Positions 45,456 through 57,338 are shown, counted from the stretch's first letter. The stretch: DNA of 64,000 nucleotides from Agaricus subrufescens (GCA_029945375.1 JAQOTE010000018.1:88166-152165), one strand, 5' to 3'. The notes: generated from the sequence alone by a model not told the origin. A program made the numbers and translations.

Positions 45456-45805
45456 CCCCCTATGGGTATCCTGACCTCCAAGATCTGATGCAGTGAGTAT
45501 TGTTACCTTCTTTATGAGCATCGCATTTCTGATGATCAGATTTGATTTAATCGCTGTGCCGCGACAGTGAGCGAGTGATACAGTTGATCAACTTGAGCCA
45601 TGAGTGAAGTCGCAGTTGATGGGATGCAAAGTTCCGTTGATAGTTTTCCCATATGTCGGGGCGGAATTGCTCACTTCGGTTGTGTTGTGAGTCATAGTCA
45701 CACTAGACAGGGTGTTGTATATGAGGCGTGCGAAACGTGACTCCCGGAAATATACTTTAATGAGCTTTCCCTGAATAATAACCACCGTCTTATACCGTAG
45801 TCAAC

Positions 45806-48800
45806 ATGCCCCCAGCTAAGCATACCACAAGTTTTAGCACCTCAAGCGCGGAGCTGAGCGTTAGTAGGTTGAAAAGACAGAGGATTGGGTCTGGTAAGCA
45901 TCCTGATCCTGGTGGAAATCCAGTTTTTGGGCACTTTCTAGCACTTTCTTGCCATTCTTTCATTCTTTTAAATCCGACTCACCGGGGCTTCAATTTGAGC
46001 TAACATTCTACACCTTTGCCAGGCCGTCTCTCTAACGGAGTCATGAATGGTGCTATGCAGAACGCAGAAACGAGCAAAAATGCCCATTTGAAAGGACGGA
46101 AACGGTTTGTGGCGGATTTACACGATCTGGTAGAGGAGTGTCATGATGAGTTCGCATTGTGTCACCTTCGCGTCTTGAGTAAGTCGGTTGGTCGTCCGAT
46201 GAATAGTCAACACTCAACCATGTCCTACCACGGTTAGAAATACAGTCTGAAGAGGAAGGGTCCTTCGAAGTGGCAATCGCAAACGAGGCCCGGGAACACG
46301 TGGTCTCTGTTAATCTCTTTGTGTCTGGTACTTGCTAGCTGCACATGTTGCGTTATTGAAGCCTAATCTCTTGATTAGATACAACGGAGTACCCTAAGTC
46401 ACATTCTCTGCTTTGTTACGCTTCATCAGACGCCGAGATACCTACGAGTATACAGGCCGTGATCGAGGAGTTCGCATCCGAACAACCTCATTCAGTCCGA
46501 GATACTGTTTTATTACTTCTATCGCGTCTCTCAAAAGCTCTGGGACTTCATTCCAATTCTACCGATTTCGATGATAGCGGAGTCGAAACTGAACCTGACG
46601 AGGAGGATGAGGACGACTATCTCGCTTTCAGTGACGATGATGAAGTATACAATGCAGGTTCATTCAATGCATTTCCAACTGATCAATGTGACATGAGTGT
46701 CTTGCAACGGTTAGCTCCACTTCTGATTTCAGTCATTGTCATGAATTCCTTAATTATATACTTACAGCCACTTCCTCGAGAGTGTGGCTTCGGGATATCG
46801 CCCCGGGTTTATCAAACATGCTACCGATCGCTTTTTGATCACGGTCTCGATACCCATTCTTCGGCTGGTTGACATCGTCCCCCCACGTGCATTAATGGCT
46901 TGGGACCGGGCTTTGCTGTCGAAAACCCAGCATCTTTGTATACTAATATCAGGATTCAGTGGTGTATATCCAGCTCTTGATCCAAATGGCATTTACAGGG
47001 CAACTGCAGTCAGAGCCAGCGCGAACATTCAGTTCAAAATAGGTCTGACTCAGCGTTACAAGCTCGGGCAAGCCGAGGCTCGAGCCGCAATACGGAAGCA
47101 TGGGCTTTTGGTCGATGAAAGCGAAATAGAGCCACGGACAGAGGTCAATGTTTCAGATCAATCAACTGAAGGCGAAACCCCAATGTTGCCAATTCAAGAC
47201 GAAGAACATTCAGACCCAAACCGTTTCGACCCCTTTAGCTTGAGTAATTCGCTAGAGTCGTTAATGAATCAATCATTCGTGAAACTTTTGCAGTTTAGAC
47301 TGAATTTCGGCCTAACTTGGGGTGGGGCGGAAAAATTGTTGGATGAAGTCGAAAAAAGTCAAAATACGCCAAAGGAAACGTTTGTTAGCTTTCGAGATGT
47401 AAGCCTATCCTCGTTCTACCTCTTTGTACTTCTGATTAGTCTATATCTTGTGAAAAGGATATCATGAAAGCTGAGAGAGCCGAGAAAGAACTCATGAGCA
47501 GTCTTGCTCTCCTTGATCCAATACGGGACTGGGACAAAGAGTCACCATTAAACCTTCCATTAATCACAATCAATTATCTTGTGCGACGCCTTGCGGCAAG
47601 TGATTTAATTCATGCAGCGCTCCTCTTCTTATCATAAAACAGATCTGCCCCCAATATTGCCTCGTCTGTCATCGTAAACTCGAATCAAATTACGAGGCAC
47701 TTAAGCCATATGTCTGTGACTCTAAACTTTGCGCTTATCAGTATTATGCACATAACAGGGGCACTGCTCTCGAGGTCGCTATAATCTACTCGTCTCTATA
47801 CTGGATATTTTCTAATTTATTCGCAGTACGAAATTGTGAATAACCCGCACGCGGTTGATCTCCTCGTTTCTCTTGCCTACACAGCCGCTATTGAAGGTGT
47901 ACTTCAAGAGCAACCCATCGGAATGGGACTACGTGTTCCTCGTCCTATACTGGAAACCTCTGGTCAAGCTGAAACAGATTCTGCGAAAACGACTGAGGAT
48001 GGTCTTTGTGAATTCGACACCTTATCGTTGCCTGAGGTAGGGTTTTGTTTTGATTGTTTGATGACAAGGTCATTGATTGAAGAGGTTTCAGATGCGGTCC
48101 GCCATCGTCGCGTCGTTGAACACTCTCCCAACAGTATGATATATGAATTGATTCCTCATCTCAATCATGACCTTTGTGGCCCCAGGTATCTGAGATGAGA
48201 AACTTTCTCATCAAAAAAGTGTCTGAAGGGAAGATCAAACCAAAACTACAAAGCATTTACCCTGAGATACTCCCATCAGCTTGGTTGATCTTACGATGGT
48301 TCGTAGCGTGTTTTGCATTATAATTGTAGTAAGTAATCATTTTTCAGGTGCGTGGCATCATGTACGGCGTATCTCGAGGAGATCACGAATAAAAACGAAT
48401 TAGTCCGCGGCCTTGGTATTATGTTTCTTATTCTGATTCGGAATCCTTGGTTCATCACTGCCCTCACCATAGGTCCGGAGTGGCGTCAATTTAGATTCAA
48501 TGTCGGTGCTCCTAGTGCTGAAGCGGAGTTCCAGCGGGCAGTCCAGGAAGCTCAACAAGAAAGTACCAGGGCAAAGGACTTCCCTGTTCTATACGTGAAA
48601 AACTTCTTAACATTAGTCTAGCTTCGACACTGATGAGATAATTTTTTGAATCCACAATCGTAGGCATTCCATGGGTCACCATTGAAAAATTGGCATTCGG
48701 TATGAACCGTTGTTCTTTACAAGCCTCGCATTCTTCATCGCACGATAGATAATCAGGCACGGATTGTGGTTCAAGGAAATTGCGCATGGCCGTGCCTATG

Positions 48801-50317
48801 GTAATGGTAAGAGTGTATTCATAATCAATATCTCTCTTACTTAAAGTTCAATGCGCTCTCCAGGAGTGTACCTAGCAAAGGATGGCGCTGTATCATCAAG
48901 TGGCTACGCAAAGGCTGGGAAAATATGGCCAAAGAGCATGATCTCCGCGAATCATTGTGTTGCATTGGCTGAAATCGTTAACAGGCCCGACAGGTTCGTC
49001 AGCCATAGTCCATTTTTTGTTGTTGACAAAACACATTGGATTTTATGGTAAGAAGTTTAAACTATGGCGCAAGGAACTGTTCTTGACTCTTCATCATTAA
49101 GTCGGTATCTTTTGGTCAGAGGTCAGGAACTGGAATACCCAAAGCATAAAGAAGAAAAAATCCCTTTTGTCAAGATGGACTCGTATCATCACACCACTTT
49201 TGCATCAAAAACCATCCAGATCCCTGACCCTTCGTACAAGATAGAACGACTACTTGAAAAACGCCGCTTGGAGTTTCTGGAGGAAGATTTTGACGATGGC
49301 GATCGACTTGTGTTTGAGCATGTCCCTGAAACCACTTCTCAAAGCCAGAGACACCAGCAAATTCAGAGCCAATCCACCATTGATGCCACCGCACCTTTGC
49401 TATTAAAGAAGAAAAGTCGGCCTGCAGATGACTGGAATCACGACCCAGATTATGTGAGGATGGCGGTAGAACATTTGTTGCCTCCCCCAGAGGACTCAAG
49501 TATTGCAGCCACTATGGCATTACAGAGGGAGCTGCGGACGATGATTAAGGAACAGGACTCCGCTGTCAGTTTCAAGGAGCTTGGTTGGTACCTACCTCCG
49601 GAATTCAACGAAGAGAATTTGTTTCAGTGGATCGTGGAGATGCATTCTTTCGAGCCCGATCTTCCAATTGCACAAGACATGATGAAAAAGTGAGTCTGTT
49701 ACGATACTAGGACAGGTTATTGTGAGTCTTATCTAAAAATATAGAAAAATTAATTCGGTCATTTTCGAAATACGATTTCCATCGACTTTTCCATTAGCAC
49801 CGCCATTCTTCAGAATTTTGAGGCCGAGATTCCTGCCGTTCATCCAGGGTGGAGGAGGGCACGTTACTGGAGGTGAGTCGCACAACTGCATAGCTGAAGA
49901 TGATCTACGCTGACAAGCTCGAAGGTGGATCTATATGTATGGATTTATTGACTGCGGATGGTGGGGATCTGGCCTTATAAGCGATCGAGGACTGACGTAG
50001 GAATGTTTTACAGGCTGGTCACCAAGTTATTCCATCCCGGCAGTTTTGATGCAAATTAAACTGGCGATCTCTAATCTCGACCCTCGTCCCGCTAGACTAG
50101 ATGCCTCTTGGAATAGGTAATCAGCTTTTCCTTCCAAGCTCTGTGGAAAATTGACGAAGTCTTTCAGGCCATACCAGATGAGGGAAGCGTTGGACGGCTA
50201 CATCCGCGCGGCAAATACCCATGGCTGGAGGGTAAGTAATTTCCAAGCTGTATGATATGTTAATTCTCACTTTGTATCTAGGTGCCTGAAGGCTTGCGGA
50301 GAATGCTAAATTGTTAG
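45806..50317 (+). CDS. PARP-UBC fusion: ADP-ribosyltransferase with C-terminal UBE2Q-like E2 domain, 1117 aa
   Basis: Twenty-one exons join in phase: 45806-45893, 46023-46178, 46238-46327, 46379-46709, 46768-47398, 47458-47595, 47643-47774, 47827-48036, 48092-48133, 48186-48298, 48348-48415, 48473-48594, 48664-48699, 48749-48806, 48864-49047, 49102-49689, 49745-49872, 49925-49960, 50014-50116, 50168-50231 and 50282-50317. An acidic segment (EDEDDYLAFSDDDE) lies near residue 210. A Cys-rich motif (CPQYCLVCHRKL, LKPYVCDSKLCAYQYY) and VDLLVSLAYTAA match PARP6/8-type proteins. The PARP core has FHGSPLKNWHSIIRHG (His about 710) and AYGNGVYLA (Tyr about 741). WILCRYLLV lies where PARP1 has its catalytic Glu, so mono-ADP-ribosylation is likelier. 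The E2 domain has FPLAPPFFRIL, GGGHVTGGGSICMDLLTADGWSPSYS with candidate active Cys about 1043, and VLMQIKLAI, as in UBE2Q. Intron 6 starts with GC. Confidence 0.9.
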
Positions 50318-50489
50318 GCATGATCGAGTTGGAGTCGGCCCGTGGGACTCAATGATGGAATCGATAGATATCTTAAGATCGGGTCATATACTGATGCCGG
50401 CCCGATTGATATACGTTACAGTCTGACTTGATACTTCTTGCACCCGTACAACTTGCATTTGTTATAATTACCCACTTCTGAAATCAAAA

Positions 50490-51089
50490 ATGGTTCGTTT
50501 AAGAACAGCCGCGTCTTTCAAACCAACTATAACTTGCTCCTTTTAGGCTGATTCTGTTCACCCTGCTACTGAAACCCCGAAGCCCGACGTAAACGACCTA
50601 CCACCCGAAACGCTCGCGTTCGCCGAACGCATGTTTGAGGCCGCTCGATTGGGGAATTCTGAGCTTTTACTCTCAGCGGTAGATGCAGGATTGCCAGTCA
50701 ACCTGACAAATTCGAAAGGTAAGGGGGAGCATGGTATGCAGGGGAGTCACAGTCAATCAGTTCTCATCCTTGATCCAGGCAACACACTCTTGATGTTGGC
50801 TGCATATGCTGGGCACCTCGAACTCACAAAAGGCTTGCTGGATAGAGGGGCAGATCCTAATAGAGAAAACGACTTAGGACAGTCAATTGTGGCTGGAGCT
50901 GTTTTCAAGACGCATGACGCTGTTGTCAAGGTCTTGATGGAAAAGGGAGCGAATCCTCGTTCGGGTGTTCCCACTGCTATACAAACAGCTCTTATGTTTG
51001 GGATGAGGGATTCACTTCACCTTCTAGGCGCTACGGAGGAAGATAAGGCTGCTGCCGTCCCGAAGCTGCCCAGCATGGTACCATCTTAG
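50490..51089 (+). CDS. Ankyrin repeat protein, 161 aa
   Basis: The model is ATG 50490-50492 alone as exon 1, then 50547-50718 and 50779-51089. The ATG is followed immediately by GTTCGT, and the acceptor TTTTAG leads in phase into ADSVHPATETPKPD. A less demanding start would be the internal Met at 50631. Two ankyrin repeats are visible: ARLGNSELLLSAVDAGLPVNLTN and GNTLLMLAAYAGHLELTKGL-LDRGADPN, then a third, weaker unit with AVVKVLMEKGANP. It is a small single-domain scaffold of a type found singly in many fungi; partners are unknown. Intron 2 is 60 bases long with no stop, so its retention would add 20 residues between the repeats. It follows the PARP-E2 gene on the same strand with only about 170 bases between. 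Confidence 0.8.
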
Positions 51090-51607
51090 TAGAGTCGTCA
51101 CATTGAACACTTCAATGGAATCCATTCTGGATTAATTCTCGTTCGGATGTTATGAGTCTAATACAATCTCTTTTCTGTCCGAAAAATCCACACGTTATCC
51201 GCAAGTCAAGCCCCACTCACGCAGGTGTCCAAATGGTCTTCGTTCACTGCGGGATACACGGGCATAAATGAAGGTTAACTAATCCATTGTGAAAGGGGGG
51301 GGAGAATTCGAGAGGCTTGAGGTCGGAACAGGGAGTGTAGCCGTGTCACCTCGGGTGCGCCCCTACCGTATCATCTTGTGAGATTGTTCTGGCTCTAATT
51401 CGAAGGATATAGAATTCAGGCAGATAGTGATGAGACAATCTATCCTAGTAGTGACGCATAATACAATCTGGGAGCGCATGGTTCTATATAGTAGTAGTCA
51501 GGGTAGCATGTATGACTCAAAACCTGCTTTTCAAAAACATACGCACACAACCACATTCTCCGGAGAATATCTGGTTGGAAAAGAAGTCCAAAACAGGAGA
51601 ATATGCT
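51090..51607. other. Intergenic, no gene seen
   Basis: 3' flank of the ankyrin gene; a G run lies near 51296. No coding is recognised. Confidence 0.45.
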
Positions 51608-51810
51608 CTACATGGCAGCACAGAGTTTACTTCCCTCCTCGTCTTGGTCCCTTTCTTCAGAGAATCCGCTAGTTCCCAAAGGGTGGTATCGGTCATCCAA
51701 AAGATGCTCCCGCAACACGGCAATAATCCTCTCTTGCTCTTCTGCAGAAATAGTAGGTCCCCCATCTACGAGTGCTACCCGGCGTTGAAGGTGAAAGGAC
51801 AGATCTGACA
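51608..51810 (-). pseudogene. TM-D: C-terminal scrap of the membrane-gene family
   Basis: The minus-strand translation contains LQRRVALVDGG, then ISAEEQERIIAVLREHLLDD and ERDQDEE. This matches the last exon of TM-A (QRRRSLVDGG, SADEQTRTIGVLREHLLDD, NKDRDEEE) almost position for position. Similarity begins about at the Phe of HLFQ and stops abruptly upstream. No helices or earlier exons are found in the 1 kb upstream. It is a fourth, mostly deleted copy. Confidence 0.8.
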
Positions 51811-51883
51811 CGGAATGAACAGGCCTCCAGGAGTGGGTGAAATATGGGCTAGCAGACGTATGCGATGTCAACGTCAAAAACAT

Positions 51884-52873
51884 ATGTAACGGTACCGGGA
51901 TAAAGATTGAGATTCACACCGGAGGATTTCAAATTTGGATGATAACTTCTAGTGGTGAGGTCTTCAACATATTTGATAGAAAGGGGTTATAAAAGATGAC
52001 TAATCTCTGAAGGAGGAGTAAATACGGTCAATATGAGAATGTGCATAGTTGGGGGAAATTGTCAAAAATGTTCAACCATTCTTGAGCAGAATAAAATTGT
52101 CTACACTTGAGGTTTGTCAGGTCCATGATCAGTCAAAGCAAAGACTTCCAGAGATTTGGATCAAGCCTTGGAGCGTCATCGACTCAGCAATCAACCGCAA
52201 TCAATCCCAGTGACCTACAAAAGCTCTAGGGTTCAAAGAGGATCTAGCAGGATGCTTTCCATAAGATAGCCGTCGTATTCAATCTTCCGATGACGTACTC
52301 TCAGAGAAATTCCAAGGCCTAACGTTGCATCAGAGTAAGGTCGCGAATGTTTATAGAAGAACGTTGAGTAATCACCTTTTACTATTGTATGGACTACATG
52401 CGAATGGAAGAAGCTTATTGTGTCTGGCAAGCGGAGCTTCAGATCATAAGACCAATAATAATCCACCTCCCTGTGCCCTTCCTTCCCTTTTCGAGAACCA
52501 TTCTATGTGTCTCTTTATTCTCGTTTTACGGAATTCCAGAAATGTTTTGAAGGGACGATTGTTTCGTATGCGTGTGAAGGTTCAATTGCAAGAAACCGAA
52601 TTTTCGTCATGCACAGTATGGTGGATGGAGGGGGTATTGTTGACCCTCGGTGGAGTATGACCAATCTATCGCATAACAATGCAATAAATATATTCATCTT
52701 CACGGCGCCTTTCAAACAAAACAAAACAGTAAAGCTCCGAAGCCATGCGAACGACCCAGCCGTGAAGCTAACTAAATTCATGAAACATGTGATACAGCGC
52801 CACACCTAATGACCACACCCAAGTTTGTTCATAGACCCATCTCTCAACACCTTCAACCCACCATCAAACTGTC
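51884..52873. other. Intergenic, no gene recognised
   Basis: Short frames on both strands lack motifs. The last 50 bases (CAACACCTTCAACCCACC) are the probable leader of the next gene. Confidence 0.4.
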
Positions 52874-53500
52874 ATGTCCCTCGAACCTGGTACATATCAA
52901 ATCAAAAGCAGCTCAACCAACACTACAATCGGTCGAAACTTTATAGAGAATCGCTCTCTGTCACCCAAAGAAGTCGTACTTCAGTCCCAACCCAGTGGCT
53001 ACGGATTCCACGATACCTTATGGCAAATAGACCGCTCCGAGGACGAAACTCGCAGCTACAACCTTAAAATTAGAGGTGCCTCAACTGGCCTGCTTGATAG
53101 TGATGCCTCAGGTCAAATTGTTGCCATATTAATAGAGGGTCTTGAAGGATACTCTCGTAAATGGATTCTGCAGCCCGCTGCTGGGATCGATAACCCAGGA
53201 GAAGGACAAACATTCAAGTGAGTTATCGTCACCTTGAATTGAACGTCCGGTAGACATTTCTTATGTCCGCCGCGCTTGTTATTACTATAGCATTTGCAAA
53301 TCCGAGGAAGAGAGTGACCTCGTTTGGACCATAGAGAGCGACAAAGGCACTCCAGAAGGAGATAAAGTGAGCAGTTCGCCACCTTTAAGCCTACCCTATA
53401 TGACCACCCCAAGAAGCAACTTTTAGCTCTTGCGGATCTCGATCGATCGAACCCAAACCAAGCTTTTACATTCATAAAGGTGGTCAACCAGGATCAGTAG
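52874..53500 (+). CDS. Beta-trefoil protein resembling I66-type serine protease inhibitors, 167 aa
   Basis: The exons are 52874-53217, 53291-53366 and 53417-53500. There is no signal peptide, as in most mushroom beta-trefoil inhibitors. The start MSLEPGTYQIKSS, the GRNFIENRSLSPKEVVL stretch, WQIDRSED, YNLKIRGASTGLLD, KWILQPA, LVWTIESDKG and AFTFIKV recur at intervals expected for the three-fold trefoil and match the layout of fungal I66 inhibitors (GRxxxEDRSLxPKxV). By that family it would be a cytosolic inhibitor of trypsin-like proteases, often taken as defence against fungivores. The reactive loop is too variable to judge. For exon 3 the acceptor AAG|CAA gives the homologous ending QAFTFIKVVNQ; the nearby TTTTAG acceptor would give a different, non-homologous end. 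Confidence 0.65.
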
Positions 53501-54544
53501 AATTTGAATAATGAATGGTAGCGGTCAAGTAAAATCTATATATAACAGACGGGGTCTCGATGTATCAATTTATCGCCGTCAACTATTAAATTCTGCCCTA
53601 ATTGATGATTGGCGAATGTCCAATCCCCGTCATGAATTACTCTTGTTAATTTTATTACCTTCTCGCTAACGAATGGACCCAGGAATAATGTGTACTGGAC
53701 CAGTCAAAAAAAGATCAAACAAGGAACTACTTCGAGCCTGACAAACCAAATACTCCATCAGAAGACCAAGCTCCTCTACATTTCAGAATTGCATCAATGT
53801 CGCGCTCAGTCAAACCACTCCTCAATTTATTTCCACAAAAGAAACAAAATACGCAAATACCTAGACCTCCGCTAAGCAGTAATACGTATCAATAATATAA
53901 ACAATATATAAATGAACATGATATCATATCAGAAAAAAAAAACGAAACAATATCACGTCCAACTATACCTTTCTCAAAAAGATCCAAGAAAAACAGCAAA
54001 AGACGCAAGAAAGCAATTACCAAAAATAAAAAATACAAAAAAGAACAAAGAAAAGAACTATTTCTTGAAAAAGAAGCGCGGCTGGTATATGTTATGATTT
54101 CAAAGAAGTCATCAAAGAAAAAAGGGGGGCGGTAGCGCTGGGCCAGTAAGAGAAGCGTATATACATATGTATATAAGAGAGTATATGTATATATAATAAA
54201 TATGGCGTTCAAGCCACAAAGAAAGAATCGCCGTCAACTTCTCCAATCGAAAGTTATTTTTCCACTAAACACAAAAGATATAAGAAGAGAAATTTCAATC
54301 TCTTTCAGTCATGAGCGAAAAGGGGAAAAGAAGAATAATATCACATATCAAAAAGAATGAGGGGGAAAACGAGGGAGATGTACACAAAGAGAGGATAGGA
54401 GTGTGAGGGGATATTTAAGATAGAATATGGGGAATAATGGTGTTTGAGTAAGATGAAGGTCATGAGGAACGAAAGTCGTGAGATATAACGGATGTCGTAG
54501 AAATTCAAACAGAGTTATGCGACGTGAAGAAATTACTTCACAAT
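53501..54544. other. A/T-rich low-complexity interval
   Basis: From about 53880 the + strand is strongly A-rich, with lysine/asparagine-type nonsense frames, then TATATG-type repeats at 54160-54200. It is 3' flank for genes on both sides. No gene is seen. Confidence 0.5.
54160..54202. repeat. AT-rich microsatellite-like tract
   Basis: Imperfect ATATGTATATA repeats run across this segment. Confidence 0.6.
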
Positions 54545-56308
54545 TTAGTGCATTCCTCCATAAGCATCTTCATCATCCCCAATCTCGTACTTCGCTCCTC
54601 CATATTGTCCCACTGCTACACTAGATTTTTTCCCATGTCCAGAAGCGTTGCCAGTATTTGTGGGACTAATGATCCCGGTCAACGACCTCATATTACCGCC
54701 CGTGTTGTTTGGTGACATGGGGGAAGTAGGAGGCGGAGACATCGAGGCACCGGCAGGAGTACCAGTACGTCTCCTCTCAGCATACGCACGAAGCATCTCA
54801 TCAGGGGACATCACGCTTGCGGGCATAGGCATGCCGGCCATAACAGGAGACATCACCCTCTGTGGAGACACGGGGGTTGACGGGATAGAAATTCCAGCGT
54901 GTGCGGCAGGGGGTGGTGTAGGTAGAAGCAATTCATCGCCCTGGTCCGTGCGCATCACTAGACAAAAATTGAAGGTTATGGATTGCCTTATCCGGAAGAA
55001 GGGGAAGAGACGTACTGCTGAGGGCCGGGAGGACATCATCCATTTCTTGGGAATTCTTCTGAGAGTGGATCGGAGGGGAAACAGCGTTCGATGCACTGCG
55101 GGCATTACCAGCCGCGATACGAGCACGGATGTCTTCAGGGGTAAGGGTAAGCGGGCCTTGGGCTTGTGTTGGGCTAACGGTGCCGTCTTCAGTCGAATGC
55201 GAGTCGTCGGAACCAGGTGATGCCATGTAGGTCTTGGGAGGAATAGACGGCACAGGGGGCACATATTCGTTTTGGTAAAACCTCGGACGACGAGACTCTA
55301 CTGACGGCCTCGAAGAATCAGCGAATGAGACACGAGATTGGCGCGTGCCCTCCGCGAACGACACCCTTGAAACCCGCTCGCCATTTGAGGCAAGCGATAC
55401 AGCAGAAGCGTTGGGATAACGAAGCCCCACGCCCGTCCCCGTCTGAGCCATCGATCTGGCTCCTATGCCGGCCTGTCCAGCATCATCGCCAAACGTAGAC
55501 ATTGGACGGATAGCACCAAATGAGAACGACGAAGCGCGGTTACCAACAGCCATCGAATTGCGGATGGCAGCGTTAGCACCTGCTGCTGTGACAGACTTCC
55601 AATCAGTGGATATGGTAGACATGCGTTTGTCGACGGCAACGCTGAATCGGGAGCTCTTCTGCGATGCTTTCTTGCGTTGCCATCTAATGTATCCATAGAT
55701 GCAAACAGCAACGACCAGGAGAGGCATGATCACTGCAGCAGCGATCTTACCGCCTGAGATGCTGTGGCTTTGATTCGTGGGTTGGCTCAAATTCATGATG
55801 GGACTGCTTCGAATAGAGGTATCGGCGGAAACAGGAACCTTGCCGTCACTCGGTTTGGAGTATGTAGCGGTGAAGATGGGGCCACCAGGAAGAGGGGAGA
55901 GGAAAGGAGCTTGTCCCGCCTGGACGATGTTCAACTGAAGATTCATCGAGCTAGTCGAGTTCCACCACCTCGGCATGATATCCACGGTGACGGATCCGGC
56001 TGTGAAGTCTGCATTCTGCCAAACAGCGACGCGAGAATTGGTGGCGGTCGGGGCGTATAGGTAGATATCGGCCTTCTGTGTGTCAAGGCAGGTGGCGTCC
56101 CATTCGATTTTGAGAGGCTGCAGAGCATCGACAGTCTGCTGGTTTGTCGGGGCTTTGTAAAATCCACCAGTTTGACAAGCTGGAAATAATAATGTTGGTT
56201 CGTCCGGGTAGAATGACATAAGGACGACTCACAGGCGTTAGGAGTGGATGACCTGCGAGTCTTCCGGTGAGGTTTGCTGTGGTGGATTCTAAACGAGGTA
56301 AGGGTCAT
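54545..56308 (-). CDS. Single-pass membrane protein with extracellular beta domain and long Ser-rich tail, about 550 aa
   Basis: Exons 56308-56233, 56179-55016 and 54957-54545 are in phase. The extracellular part starts with TPNA-SCQTGGFYKAP and has beta-type motifs (LKIEWDATC, DIYLYAP, VAVWQNADF, VTVDIMPRWWNSTSSMNLQL, GPIFTATYSKP) with N-glycosylation sites. One helix (KIAAAVIMPLLVVAVCIYGYI) is followed by basic RWQRKKASQKSSR, then about 300 residues of Ser/Pro/Arg-rich cytoplasmic tail (RVSFAEGTRQSRVSFAD, PPVPSIPPKTYMASPGS, LTPEDIRARIAAGNAR) with many likely phosphosites, ending IGDDEDAYGGMH. Such proteins are widespread in Agaricomycetes without a known role; wall or signal sensing is a guess. 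The N terminus is uncertain: from ATG 56308 no signal peptide is seen. The frame is open upstream to ATG 56416 with a hydrophobic stretch (FRSFFLSFSA), or a leader exon may be missing. Confidence 0.75.
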
Positions 56309-57338
56309 GGCGGAGAAGGAGAGAAAAAAAGAGCGGAAGGGATTCGAGACCTGGAGGACAAGGGAGAGAATGTTTTGCAGCCTGACAACAGCTCGTGGGA
56401 CAAATTCACACACCATTCAAAACAAGTCAATACATCATCAGCCATCATTCGTCCATAATAACCTACCGGAGAGCATCAGATGACACGCGTTGTGGTCCTC
56501 GTTATCCCCACGATTGTATAGAATGACATAGTTGGTAGAACTCGGAACTCTATGAGGTTCATACACCAAGCCAAAACACAGCTGAGGAAAGTCGTGGCTC
56601 CACGTCGCTGTCACTCTTACGTCTACTCTGCACTTATGATTGGTTTAATGTTACCCCGAGACTATCCTGTCTCCCCTCAATATTCAATGCCCGACGTTTG
56701 ATCATCAGATGTCAGCGATCATGACAACGTAGCACCCTGTGGCAAAGATATTTGAAAAATTGTGCGATAAGTGCTAGAAAAGTGCATTATATTTCAGTCA
56801 TGGTTATATTTATACCGGGAATGCATTGACATTGGGAAGCGCTTCACTTTACAACCGCAAAATACTACCATTCAGAAATATGACTTGTACCTGGCGTCTA
56901 CTGACCCAAGTTTTTCAATAATTTGACATCAAAAGGCTTTTCTATTCTGCTGCCATGGCCTCAGCCAAAATCAACAGACAAAATACGACAAATACCCTCC
57001 CGTTTGTAACACTGTCATTTATTAATCTCGGCTCTACAATCGAGGAAAGTATTTTAGGAGTCGAGTTTAGGAGTAGGACCCGGAAATCGCTTTGATCGAA
57101 GATTGCTACTATAATTGGCTGATCGCATTTCATGAAATACCAAGTGCTCCATGACCCAGCGCTCGAATGTAAAGCCCCGAGAGCCTCTCCTAGCTCAAAA
57201 CCATACCGTACACCAGCTCAAACACACCCCTGAATGCTGCCACCCTCGCCGTCTACCACCTGGACTCACCGAATCTCCCGTTCCGCTTCAAATCTATCTC
57301 TTCGACATTTCTTACCCGCGTCAATCACACGTAAAGAT
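56309..57338. other. Intergenic between divergent genes
   Basis: Promoters of the minus-strand membrane protein and of the F-box gene at 57339. The F-box frame is already open from ATG 57234. No other gene is seen. Confidence 0.45.

Noticed and set aside
48037..48185. Reading straight through from exon 8 of the PARP-E2 gene (ending at 48198)
   Set aside because: The read-through peptide is non-homologous and ends in a stop. Splicing to the 42-bp exon 48092-48133 and then 48186 restores the frame into MRNFLIKKV.
53880..54210. A-rich tract as a retrotransposon poly(A) tail
   Set aside because: It is not a homopolymer, has no reverse transcriptase or integrase frame beside it and no target-site duplication that I can see. 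Ordinary low-complexity intergenic DNA explains it.
54648..55220. 190-codon + strand ORF
   Set aside because: It is antisense to the Ser/Pro-rich tail of the membrane protein, where the codon bias of the real gene keeps the other strand open.
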